DNA from: Plesiocystis pacifica SIR-1
GTDB lineage: Bacteria > Myxococcota_A > Polyangia > Nannocystales > Nannocystaceae
Direction: 5' to 3'
DNA: 64,000 nt
Assembly (NCBI RefSeq): GCF_000170895.1
Contig: NZ_ABCS01000040.1
Span: 18,269-82,268, forward strand
Shown: piece after piece, positions 16,601 to 24,327 of the stretch
Position numbering within the stretch: position 1 is the stretch's first letter
Layout of the letters: every line of letters starts with the position of its first letter
The notes under the pieces: generated by a model
Databases searched by the model: none
Told to the model about the DNA's origin: nothing
What the model saw: the letters and a program-made list of their open reading frames with translations, nothing else
Program-made: the position numbers and the translations under genes

Positions 16601-17175
16601 TGTTTGAGCATGTAGACGGAGACCGCCTCTTGACCTCGACGAGTCAGATTGACGAGGAGCTGCGAGCCCTGCTGGAAGCCGACGCGAGCGCGCTCCGTCG
16701 CGTGGTCCGCCAGCTAAACCGCTTCTATGACCGGGACGAGGAGGCGGACGAGCACCTGCACTTGTGGATGACCCATCGGTATGATGCGAGGCCCCCGCGC
16801 TACGCCGCGTCCTCCGCTACGGTGCCGCGCGCGAGGTTGGAGCTGCTCCGGCCGCGGCTGCGCGCTCCGCTGAATGAGGCGTTCCCAGACCATCAGCCCG
16901 ATCATGTGGTGCTCGCGGCGAAGTCAGGGCGAGCTCGGCTTCGAATTGACCGCGCGCTCGTTGAAGCGCTGCTCGCGGCCGAGCGGGGTCTGCCCTCGAC
17001 CTTCCGACGCGGCGAACCCGAAGCGAGGATCGACGCGTTCATCAGCGAACTCGCCGACGCCTATGGCGACCCCTCCAAGGAGGACCAGGTCGTCGTCAGG
17101 TTGGTCGACCGAGACACGGGCGGGAACGTGCAAGTGTCAGTCGACCTCCGCGGTCGAAGCTTCGTGAAGGGGTAG
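13618..17175 (+). CDS. DruA-like (DUF4338) domain fused to DptF-like P-loop ATPase
   Basis: The protein is 1185 aa from the ATG at 13618. The N-terminal half (to about 650) has the signature of DUF4338/DruA proteins: WRYFRHTWSLEY with PGRSLAFLVRNAARP, then VIGIASIANAALQ and RDDWIGWS (about 190-245), then LLGGKLVALAM and TTSLYGAVSSQYNRL. After a linker comes an ATPase with Walker A TGNPGDGKTH (about 722), LALAINEG, FLVIDLNHRN and a Cys cluster CASCPGAEGC (about 851-860); this combination resembles DptF, the ATPase of phosphorothioate-dependent restriction. The fusion is continuous, with no sign of a frameshift. It is first in a four-gene operon with a HerA/DptH-like gene. I infer a DNA-targeting ATPase subunit guided by the DruA-like part. 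The DptF assignment is from motifs and context. Confidence 0.75.
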   Translation: MVAQTVRYSPKIKKAAYTKLTGMVRAADGPLQLQASLIDFAEGARSKRQRAAALVLADLVRQGWDVHVRDKEIWSSSIGGATRSGERAEEAKARVQETLKAFRAVQLSEASVNKFLRGMERPRVFEGRTVSVLNLVDDGHDLALTLADVSRVPPSDRPTALREVIHPIIQVATPDDRCEHTGLSLYDVWRYFRHTWSLEYRTTPGRSLAFLVRNAARPMAPVIGIASIANAALQLKVRDDWIGWSTHGVLSTLSAEPERWPQLRRAMNRTLGRAVQQIRSDDLLEELRDYEGAELEERLRVIGAAAREERTRQLQDRSQRQARGEEVESLHALPLDEDGNIDWVTASERALFTRKRAETLADLLFAQRVLAGLPTRGRAVEGALQTKDARRALTIAAREIRKVGLSSRLLDVNVCGAAPPYRELLGGKLVALAMASEEVSDAYRQRYRGRVSEIASQVAGAPVRRTPEICLLTTTSLYGAVSSQYNRLRAKLNSSTGEPLDIRWRDLGRTEGWGTTHFSEKTVTSLRRLVEDVTGGRNVNNVFGEGQSPRMRQVREGLAILGLDVEVYLKHRHARRVYGLELASDARSALLLNRKAAPSRPTFDEIAKWWSTRWLSRRVNDERVRARVAVQGPASVKLELTPPDLSPQLGLFDKPPPTASKPLIQWSGVMKTQSKPELIQSLYRDRGACADHHSDEVVRVLHIETAVDGFVKKWARGRVLFVTGNPGDGKTHLLKHLSKKLKSARVDVCLDANELSNERLIEMINKAARSRTRGLALAINEGILVQLVRDAEDTRWAAPVRRQLLYPLVYGDADDELEDDRFLVIDLNHRNNLASVVVEEAIRRQLQLSGPCASCPGAEGCSLQANASRLAGAGRPVERIARLLAGVADVGVHATMRELQGFIAFMLTCDESCATSPRSLARYWVNAFDGGDGPLFDALRRFDPAKMTHPLLDDKLWREADRDDEWSAGLPAFVGVEASLEDRLESFEERKRRALFEHVDGDRLLTSTSQIDEELRALLEADASALRRVVRQLNRFYDRDEEADEHLHLWMTHRYDARPPRYAASSATVPRARLELLRPRLRAPLNEAFPDHQPDHVVLAAKSGRARLRIDRALVEALLAAERGLPSTFRRGEPEARIDAFISELADAYGDPSKEDQVVVRLVDRDTGGNVQVSVDLRGRSFVKG

Positions 17176-17177
17176 AG

Positions 17178-18692
17178 ATGAAGATCGGTGCGGTGCTCAA
17201 CAAGGTCTACGACCGGGACGTCGGATGGCGCCCAGCGTCAGGCGGGATCAAGCCCGTCCACGTGGCGAACGGTCTGATTCGCGCAATCCAGGGAGGTCAG
17301 TACGACGTCTCGCTGCTGCATGAATTTGTCGTGTGGTGGACCAAAGGCCGAAAGCCAGATCCGAAGAAGACCTATGAGGTGCTGGCTTCTTCACACACCG
17401 AACTCTACGCGGCCTTCGACCACCCTCGCGCTGACTTCGAGCGGACTCGTAGGTACGTAGAGGGTTTGCTCCGGGCCGACCGGGCGCTGTTCCCCTCGAA
17501 GGACAAGTCTTCCTTTTCGCTCACCCATGGTCGAATGGTGACCGCGGACATGAACGACCGGAAGCTTGGTGTGTTCGGAGCGGCGCTCCTCGGGGACCCC
17601 GATGAGGAAGACTCGCTGGCTGCGGCGATCCGCGCTGCGGCCGTCGTGGACGCTCCACGTGATCCCCTGAGCGCGTTGACTTGGCCTCTCTTGAGCGAGA
17701 GCCCGGCCCGAAAGATCCGCGCTGGGGATGCCGAGGCCATCAAGAGGGCGCTGAAGCGTCGGCATAACTCAGAGTTCGTCACCACCATTCAAGAGGCCGC
17801 TTCATGTCTGGCCACCCATGAGCGAGGCCAAGGCAACAGCATGCGGACGCTCCAACGCGCGGTCCAATTTGTCTGCGTTGCCACCATCGCTCACGCTCAG
17901 GCCCTCGCGGCGGGGGGGCGCCTCGAGCGACGCGCCCCAGCCTTGATGACCTTGGCAGGTCACCGCCGGAGTGACGTCGCGGTTGCGAGCGAGCGATCCC
18001 TCGACTTCATCTACGGGAGCTTCGAGCAGTGGCTTGCGAAGCGCCTCGCCGGCCTGATCGCAAAGGGCCAAGCGCTCGCGGACGACATGGATCCCGCGCC
18101 GTCAGGCACGACCGACCTACGGCGTGTCAAGCCGTTCCTCGTCGGGATCGACAGCGCGAAGTCCAAGCAAGGGAGCCCCTCGGACCAAGAGATCAAGCAG
18201 CGGATGAACTACTTCAAGCAGGCCAGGCAACAGCTCGGACCCAAGGCGAAGCCTGCCGATGTGCTCGCGCGCGCGCTGGTCGCCAGCTACTGTCGCGAGT
18301 ACGAGTCAGGCGGACCCAAGCAGTTCTTGCGAGGGCTCGGGTGCAAGGTCGGGCTGTTCTATCCCCACTTCCAGGGTGCCACGCGGTCAAAACGTGTTCG
18401 ACCGAGCGTGCCCGTGATCGACATGCTGGTCCGCGCGTGCGTTGAACACGGCGACGCTGTCCCGCTAGACGAGTTCCTCGAGCGGCTGTGGCGACGGTTC
18501 GGGCTCATCGTCGGCGGTCGCCGCGATGAAACGTGGGACGACGCTGGCGTCCTCGCCAACCGCGGACTACCAGTGGACATCCCCGCGCTGCTCGAAAACA
18601 CCGAGCGCCTAGTCGACGAGCTCACCGTCATGGGGCTCGCTCGTCGCTACGCCGATGACGTGACCTTCGTGGGAGACAGCTATGAGCGCTGA
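17178..18692 (+). CDS. Unknown protein between DptF-like and DptH-like ATPases (DptG position)
   Basis: The product is 504 aa. The ATG follows the upstream stop by two bases and has a GGGG-type SD. It is mostly helical, with no catalytic motif I recognise. Its position between a DptF-like ATPase and a HerA/DptH-like ATPase is that of dptG in dptFGH operons, but no sequence signature of DptG could be confirmed by eye. The stop overlaps the next gene by 11 bases, so translational coupling and a shared complex are likely. Confidence 0.7.
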   Translation: MKIGAVLNKVYDRDVGWRPASGGIKPVHVANGLIRAIQGGQYDVSLLHEFVVWWTKGRKPDPKKTYEVLASSHTELYAAFDHPRADFERTRRYVEGLLRADRALFPSKDKSSFSLTHGRMVTADMNDRKLGVFGAALLGDPDEEDSLAAAIRAAAVVDAPRDPLSALTWPLLSESPARKIRAGDAEAIKRALKRRHNSEFVTTIQEAASCLATHERGQGNSMRTLQRAVQFVCVATIAHAQALAAGGRLERRAPALMTLAGHRRSDVAVASERSLDFIYGSFEQWLAKRLAGLIAKGQALADDMDPAPSGTTDLRRVKPFLVGIDSAKSKQGSPSDQEIKQRMNYFKQARQQLGPKAKPADVLARALVASYCREYESGGPKQFLRGLGCKVGLFYPHFQGATRSKRVRPSVPVIDMLVRACVEHGDAVPLDEFLERLWRRFGLIVGGRRDETWDDAGVLANRGLPVDIPALLENTERLVDELTVMGLARRYADDVTFVGDSYER

Positions 18693-21600
18693 ATCAGAAG
18701 AGTTTGCCGGCCGCATCGTTGGTCATCTGTGCGCGCGGCTGACCGACCGTAGCGCGTTGGGGGTGATCGCCGAGGACCTCCCGCCGCTGGACGTCGACGC
18801 GCTCGTGGGCGTCATCGCGGAGGAGGCCAAGGCGGGGGCTCGAGGACCCCTGCGTCTCGCCATTTTGGGCGGTGCCAAGCCCCGACGGAAGCGACGCAAG
18901 ACGGCAAAGCTCGAGCTCACGACTGACCCACTCGTCGCCAACAAGTGGCGGAATGACGACGCCGCGGGGGACGGGGCGCGATCGATCGTCGTGGTGCTCG
19001 GACCGACGGCCAAGCTCAACTCCCTTCGGACGGCGCTTCGCCCCCTTCGCGCCAAGGAGCTGCGAGGTGAGATCGCGCGTGTGGCCTCAGAGTGGCTAGA
19101 GCAGCCGGAGCGAGGCCACTTCTGGCGGGCGCTCGCCGAGCGCAGCCGCGACGTCCCGACAGCGACGCTCTTGGAGTACGTCGCGCCGCTGGAGGCGAGC
19201 GCGAAGCGCCCCGCCAAGCTCCTCGAGCTCGAGGCTCGAGGGGTCTGGCGGATGGGGTTGCTGCGATCACCCAAGCTGACCTCATCGGCGGGCCTGGGGA
19301 GTGCAAAGAAAGCCCTCCGCGCGAACGTCGACTTCGTTCGCTCGCTGGAGACGCTCTCTGACAAGAACCTCGAGCGCCTCGTCCACGCGTCAGACAACGG
19401 CGACAAGCTCACTCGCCAAGACGCTGACAAGCTGCTCCGCTTCGCAGCCTCACGCGAACGGCCAGCGCTCGAAGGCATCTCACTCGAGCGAGCCCGTGAG
19501 CTCTTGCGAACGGAGCTTCCCCAGACGGCGGAGGCCTACGATGAGGACCAGCCTCGCCCTGCACGGAAGGAGCGAGTCGAAGGGGACATCCTCGCGCTCG
19601 ATCTGCTGTTGTCAGGGTCGAAGGGCGCCAAGAAAGCGGCCGCGGCGTACCAAAAGCTGCTCGAGCCTAGCCCCGACGGCGAGGACCAGGACCAACTGAA
19701 GCTCGGCGAGCGCGTTGTCCTTCCACAGCGACGAGAGGGCAGCCGTCAGAGCGTGGGCCTGTTCGGCGGCTTGCTCACTCACGACGTCTGGGGGGGCATC
19801 GCCGTCGCAACTGACGCGGTCGACTTCGTCAGCGCGACCAAGATGATCGCGGCAGGGGACGCGAACGTCCACCCCTTCACGCCGGGAGCTGAAGACCACG
19901 TACGCGGCATGATCGAGAAGGCAGTGAATCGGCGGATGATCGAGCCCGCCGCCCTCGAGGCCTTCGACGAATACGCTGAGCGCCGCGCGACGCTCCTCTC
20001 CTCTCAGCTCGCGCTCTTGGACCACCCGCTGTTGGCGTTGGCCGCAGACAAGAAGCTCTGCGCGGAGGTGGGGCTGATGCTCGACGCGTACGGACGCGCG
20101 CTCAAGCTCGTCAAGGAGGCCGCCGATATCCTCCAGCGTCGGGGTAACTTGGAGCCCGCGCGCCGACTAATTGCGCGAATGCTGAGCTTGGACATTGCGT
20201 TCGTGCGCGCCGGCAAGGCGTGGTTCGCCGTCGCGGCGCCGACACACCCGTTCCACCTCTGGCGTCTGCACGCGCTGATCGAAGTGTTCGCCGATGACCT
20301 AGACGAGCTCAGGAAGATCGGCCCCGAAGAGCTAGAGGATCTCGTCACAGATCCACACACGGCGACTCCGCACGTCGTGCTGAGTCGGTTCGCTGCTGAC
20401 GGTGGCGCCATCGAGCATACCTCCACACTGATCGCCGCGGGCAGCTATGGGGCCTTGCCGATGTTCGCTGAGCCGAAGGCGCGGCAGCGCGGGACATTTA
20501 AGAGCAAGGCCCTCGCTGCTCTCGCCGACCGACTCATGCGGCTCATGCCTCACGCCGCGATCGGCCTCCGCGTCACGCTCGTGGACCCCCCTAGCGTGGC
20601 GGGGGCGCTCGATCGGCTCCTGAACCTGAAGAACCCGCTAGATGATGAGCTGCCAGTGCCGCTCCATGCGACCGTCCTGCGGACGCGTCAGGCTCCCGAC
20701 GCCACAGACGAAGAGGATGACAAGCTCGGCACCCTCGCGCGCGAGCTCGTGGACGCGGGCGGCACCCTGCAAGTTTATCCCGCCGTCCCGTCGCTCGCAG
20801 ACGTCGAAGCACACCTACGTGATCGCCCAGCCCATCTGTTGGCGCTCTTCGATCCGGGGCAAGCCGAGGTCGTGAAGTTGAGCGCTCCTCGCCCGCGCCT
20901 GTCACCCTTGACGCTGCCGCGCTCGTACTTCTACGACGACTTTGACGACCGCATCGACGTTATTGTCTCCGGCGATATCCCACTGTTTGGTAGCTACCAC
21001 GAGCTCTTTTGTCGAACGATCGACGCTCCGACCTCCGACATCCTCGGCCGACGCTCGGGCGCGAGCCAGAGCAGGAAGGAGCTCGAGCGCATCACGAATT
21101 CCGCGGTGTGGGTCTCGGTCCTCGATCAGGGCATCGAGCCCACGTTCCGGATCAAAGGCGCGGAGCGGCTCGACTGGCGGCAGGATGGTGGCCGAGATGT
21201 CGTCACCGTGACGGCTCACCATGAGACCGTGGAGCACTTGGTCCACGATGCCCTTCGACTGGCTGGCCTCCCGACGACGGAACAGAGCGTCAAGCGTACG
21301 TTGAAGGAGCTCTTCAACCTGAGCGGCGAGGCAGTGTTGGGTTTGCTCCGCGCCCAGATCGGGGTGTCTCTGGTTGAGCCCCGCTTCGCCAAGGGCCTGA
21401 TCGGTACGCTCATCGCGGCGAGGTGGTACCTGCGCGCGCACCCCGAGGCGCTGCTGATCTCATTGGATGAGAAGACCAGCAGGCGGTGGATCTTGGGGGT
21501 CGCGTCCGACGACCGACACGGCGACCTCCTGGGCGTGCGAATGAGCGACGCTGGGCCTGTGCTCGAGGCGATCGAGGTAAAGACCTACGAAGACGCTGAC

Positions 21601-23217
21601 GCGGTCGTGAAGGTGCGAGCGAAGGGCATCGAGGGTGAGGCGGTGACACAGGTCGACCAAACGATCGCTGTCCTGCGACACATCATCGGCTTGGATGACG
21701 ATGGGACCGCTGTCGCGCGGGCGCGAGAGTCGATCCTCAAGGACCAACTCTACCGTGCCGTCGCGGCGCGGCCGTACAGCGCCGACCGTCGCAGCCGACT
21801 CGTCCGAACGCTCGAGGAGTTATTCAAGACTGGACCGGCCGAGCTTCTTGGATTGATCTTTAGCGTGAAGATCGCCCCGGGGGAGGTGTCGGTCTCTCCC
21901 GATGCGCCCAAGTACCGACGCTCTCCTGGAAAGAACACCGTTGGGTACGTCGAGATCATCGAGGCAGGAGAACTACCAAAGCGGTCGCGCCCTAAGTCGA
22001 CCAAGCTCAAGACTGACGCGAGCGGACCTGAGCCTGGTTCAAGCCCGGGGTCATCGGCCAAGTCGAAGTCGAAGTCCAAGAAGCGGTCATCGCAGCGGAA
22101 GCGGAGCTCAGCAGTTCAGCCGGACGAGGACATTCGCGTCCACATCGGCGAGAGCCCAACTGGCGGGGAGGTGACTTGGGCTCCCCATGACGAAGAGCAT
22201 CCTCTCAATAATTTCGGTTTGCTGGTGACGGGGGACTCTGGCGCAGGGAAGACCCAAATTCTTCGCGCGATCATTCACGCTGTGACTCAAGCGGGAGTCC
22301 CTGTCTGCGCGTTTGACTACAAGAACGACTACGCAGATCCGGAGTTCAGCGAGTTGGTGGGCCTCGACGTCTACAACGTCGATCGACAGGGCTTGCCCTT
22401 CAACCCACTCGAGCTCGCTGGTGACGAGACTGGGCGCGCCCAGCCGATTCGTCACATCCATGAGATCGCTCAGATCCTGAAGCGCGTGTTCAGCCTCGGA
22501 GATCAGATGGAGGCGCGGCTGCGCAAGGCGATGCAGCGCGCGTACGAAGCTCGCGGCATCAAGGCGCGCGTCTGGATCGATGTGGATGACGCTCCTGCGC
22601 CGCCTTCTTTTGACGAGGTCATCGAACAACTCGAGAGCACGGGGAAGAACGAGAAGTTGCTCAACCGGCTGTCCCCGTTGTTTGACCTCGGCTTGTTCCC
22701 ATCGTCGGAAGACGCGGAGTCAACCTTTGACGAGTTGCTCGAGCGCAGCGTCGCGCTGCAACTCAACGGCTTGCCTCACGACAACATCAAGCAGGCGCTC
22801 TCGGAGTTCATCATCGTGAGGTTGCACGCGCACGCCCTCCGAGGAGAGCAGCCGCGTCGGCTACGACGGCTTCTGGTGTTTGATGAGGCGTGGCGGGTGA
22901 AAGAGTCCACCCGGCTTCACCAACTCGCTCGGGAGGGGCGAGCCTTTGGGATTGGCATCGCTCTGGGCACGCAGTTCCCCGGTGACATTCCCGACAACTT
23001 GTCCGGGAACCTCGCTACTCAGCTGTTTCTGCAAAACCAAAACTCGGAGCACGTGAAGTCGGTCGTCAGGACCTTGCTCGGCGCCCGGTCTGGGAGGGGC
23101 GTGAGGTCTCTGGAGACGCAGATCAAACAGCTTCAGAAGTACGAGGGCTTCTTCCGGAATCAGCAGTACACCCCCTACACCTTCGTCACCACGCTGCCCC
23201 ACTTCAAGCGGGTCTAG
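18682..23217 (+). CDS. Large HerA/FtsK-type ATPase, DptH-like
   Basis: The protein is 1511 aa. The first 1090 residues form a long alpha-rich region with no motif I know. A low-complexity basic Ser/Lys linker (about 1100-1150, KSKSKSKKRSSQRKRSS) joins it to a C-terminal HerA/FtsK-like motor: Walker A VTGDSGAGKTQ (about 1180-1190), CAFDYKNDYADPEF and QGLPFNPLEL (as in HerA-like proteins), Walker B LLVFDEAWRV (about 1396) and a TQFPGDIP segment. DptH of phosphorothioate-dependent restriction has this architecture and a similar size. It should be a DNA translocase, working with the two upstream proteins. The gene starts within the end of the previous one. Confidence 0.82.
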   Translation: MSAESEEFAGRIVGHLCARLTDRSALGVIAEDLPPLDVDALVGVIAEEAKAGARGPLRLAILGGAKPRRKRRKTAKLELTTDPLVANKWRNDDAAGDGARSIVVVLGPTAKLNSLRTALRPLRAKELRGEIARVASEWLEQPERGHFWRALAERSRDVPTATLLEYVAPLEASAKRPAKLLELEARGVWRMGLLRSPKLTSSAGLGSAKKALRANVDFVRSLETLSDKNLERLVHASDNGDKLTRQDADKLLRFAASRERPALEGISLERARELLRTELPQTAEAYDEDQPRPARKERVEGDILALDLLLSGSKGAKKAAAAYQKLLEPSPDGEDQDQLKLGERVVLPQRREGSRQSVGLFGGLLTHDVWGGIAVATDAVDFVSATKMIAAGDANVHPFTPGAEDHVRGMIEKAVNRRMIEPAALEAFDEYAERRATLLSSQLALLDHPLLALAADKKLCAEVGLMLDAYGRALKLVKEAADILQRRGNLEPARRLIARMLSLDIAFVRAGKAWFAVAAPTHPFHLWRLHALIEVFADDLDELRKIGPEELEDLVTDPHTATPHVVLSRFAADGGAIEHTSTLIAAGSYGALPMFAEPKARQRGTFKSKALAALADRLMRLMPHAAIGLRVTLVDPPSVAGALDRLLNLKNPLDDELPVPLHATVLRTRQAPDATDEEDDKLGTLARELVDAGGTLQVYPAVPSLADVEAHLRDRPAHLLALFDPGQAEVVKLSAPRPRLSPLTLPRSYFYDDFDDRIDVIVSGDIPLFGSYHELFCRTIDAPTSDILGRRSGASQSRKELERITNSAVWVSVLDQGIEPTFRIKGAERLDWRQDGGRDVVTVTAHHETVEHLVHDALRLAGLPTTEQSVKRTLKELFNLSGEAVLGLLRAQIGVSLVEPRFAKGLIGTLIAARWYLRAHPEALLISLDEKTSRRWILGVASDDRHGDLLGVRMSDAGPVLEAIEVKTYEDADAVVKVRAKGIEGEAVTQVDQTIAVLRHIIGLDDDGTAVARARESILKDQLYRAVAARPYSADRRSRLVRTLEELFKTGPAELLGLIFSVKIAPGEVSVSPDAPKYRRSPGKNTVGYVEIIEAGELPKRSRPKSTKLKTDASGPEPGSSPGSSAKSKSKSKKRSSQRKRSSAVQPDEDIRVHIGESPTGGEVTWAPHDEEHPLNNFGLLVTGDSGAGKTQILRAIIHAVTQAGVPVCAFDYKNDYADPEFSELVGLDVYNVDRQGLPFNPLELAGDETGRAQPIRHIHEIAQILKRVFSLGDQMEARLRKAMQRAYEARGIKARVWIDVDDAPAPPSFDEVIEQLESTGKNEKLLNRLSPLFDLGLFPSSEDAESTFDELLERSVALQLNGLPHDNIKQALSEFIIVRLHAHALRGEQPRRLRRLLVFDEAWRVKESTRLHQLAREGRAFGIGIALGTQFPGDIPDNLSGNLATQLFLQNQNSEHVKSVVRTLLGARSGRGVRSLETQIKQLQKYEGFFRNQQYTPYTFVTTLPHFKRV

Positions 23218-23228
23218 CGATCAGCCTG

Positions 23229-24272
23229 ATGCCCGATTCTCTCTGCCCGCGGCCTACCCGGCAGCAGTATCGGCTCGCGCGCCTCATCACCCGGTGGTAC
23301 CTCGATCGGTACCACGGCACCGACGAGGACGTGGGCACAGCCAGCATGTTCTGCGACCGCCGTCGGGTTGGACACTTCGCGGTGAGTCGCCGAGCGCTCG
23401 CGCGCGGCAGCGGCGACGCGTTGTTCCGGATGCTGATCGCTACGACGATGTTCCAGCGTCGACAAGACGCTCAGATCCTCCGCGTGCTGCGGGGGATCTC
23501 GAAGGAGCACACCTACGAACTCACAGACTCCCGTCGACTGCTGTCACTCGCCGATGATAGCCGTTGCCCGCACCTGAAGAGTAACGCCACGCTGCTAGAA
23601 GCGTGCGACCTCTCCAAGGACCCCGTGACGAAGCAAGGGCGCTGCGGCGCGAGGCCACGCACGCCCTGTCACCTCAAACAGCACACGGTCCTGCTCAAGC
23701 GCTACGGGCACTTCGGGAAGGTGCCAACATCGGTCGCGCTCACCCTGCGAGAAGGCAGCGCCGATAGCCTCGCTGAGCTCCGTGAGCAGGTGCTCGGCGA
23801 GCATGACGACCCACTTGAGCGGGCTGTCGCCCTCGAGCGGCGGCTCTCGAAGGCGTGGCGTGTCAGCGACAAGATCTCCGCGATGTTTCTCTCCGCCGTC
23901 TGCAACCCTGACCTGTGCCCGGGCCTGTCGCCGTGGGCCGAGGGCGTCGACTGGACGCGATACGTCGTCATCGACAGCAACGTCGATCTCTTCCTGACCG
24001 GCACCGGTTATCCAGGTCCGTGGACCTACAACAAGCGGCGGGAGTTCATCCAGCGGCTCGCAAAGCGCGTGGATCTCGAGCAGATGAAGCCAGGGCTGCA
24101 GCGGTTCAACCCCAGGATCGTGCAGCAGGCCCTCTACTTGTTCATGAGCATATCCAACCGACGCGCGGCGAAATTGGATTGCGCGCATGAGGCTCCTCGC
24201 AGTTGTGAAGCATGCCCCGGTCCGCTAAAGTCACTGTGTCCGTCGACTGCCTCTATGAGTATCTCGAAATGA
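23229..24272 (+). CDS. HhH-GPD/EndoIII-like DNA glycosylase homologue with Cys4 cluster
   Basis: The product is 347 aa and follows the DptH-like gene by 11 bases. Residues 64-90 (ALFRMLIATTMFQRRQDAQ) resemble the first helices of endonuclease III-type glycosylases (F..LI..ILSQRT.D). K215 in VSDKISAMFLSAV and D249 in VVIDSNVDLFL sit where the catalytic Lys and Asp of the HhH-GPD fold occur. The C-terminus has C318-x7-C-x2-C-x7-C337, close to the EndoIII Fe-S loop (C-x6-C-x2-C-x5-C). A Cys-containing insert lies at 113-147. This suggests an enzyme that removes or recognises a modified or damaged base. Within a DptFGH-like operon it could mark modified phage DNA. The family call rests on spaced motifs and needs a profile search. 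Confidence 0.6.
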   Translation: MPDSLCPRPTRQQYRLARLITRWYLDRYHGTDEDVGTASMFCDRRRVGHFAVSRRALARGSGDALFRMLIATTMFQRRQDAQILRVLRGISKEHTYELTDSRRLLSLADDSRCPHLKSNATLLEACDLSKDPVTKQGRCGARPRTPCHLKQHTVLLKRYGHFGKVPTSVALTLREGSADSLAELREQVLGEHDDPLERAVALERRLSKAWRVSDKISAMFLSAVCNPDLCPGLSPWAEGVDWTRYVVIDSNVDLFLTGTGYPGPWTYNKRREFIQRLAKRVDLEQMKPGLQRFNPRIVQQALYLFMSISNRRAAKLDCAHEAPRSCEACPGPLKSLCPSTASMSISK

Positions 24273-24327
24273 GCAAACACTATTATCGTCGATCAGATGA
24301 TGACACGACAGAGGGAATCCGTACCTA

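Noticed and set aside
13618..24272. Complete Dnd/Ssp phosphorothioation or Dpd deazapurine system
   Set aside because: No DndA-E, SspA-D or TGT-like DpdA gene was seen; only Dpt-like restriction-side proteins are present.
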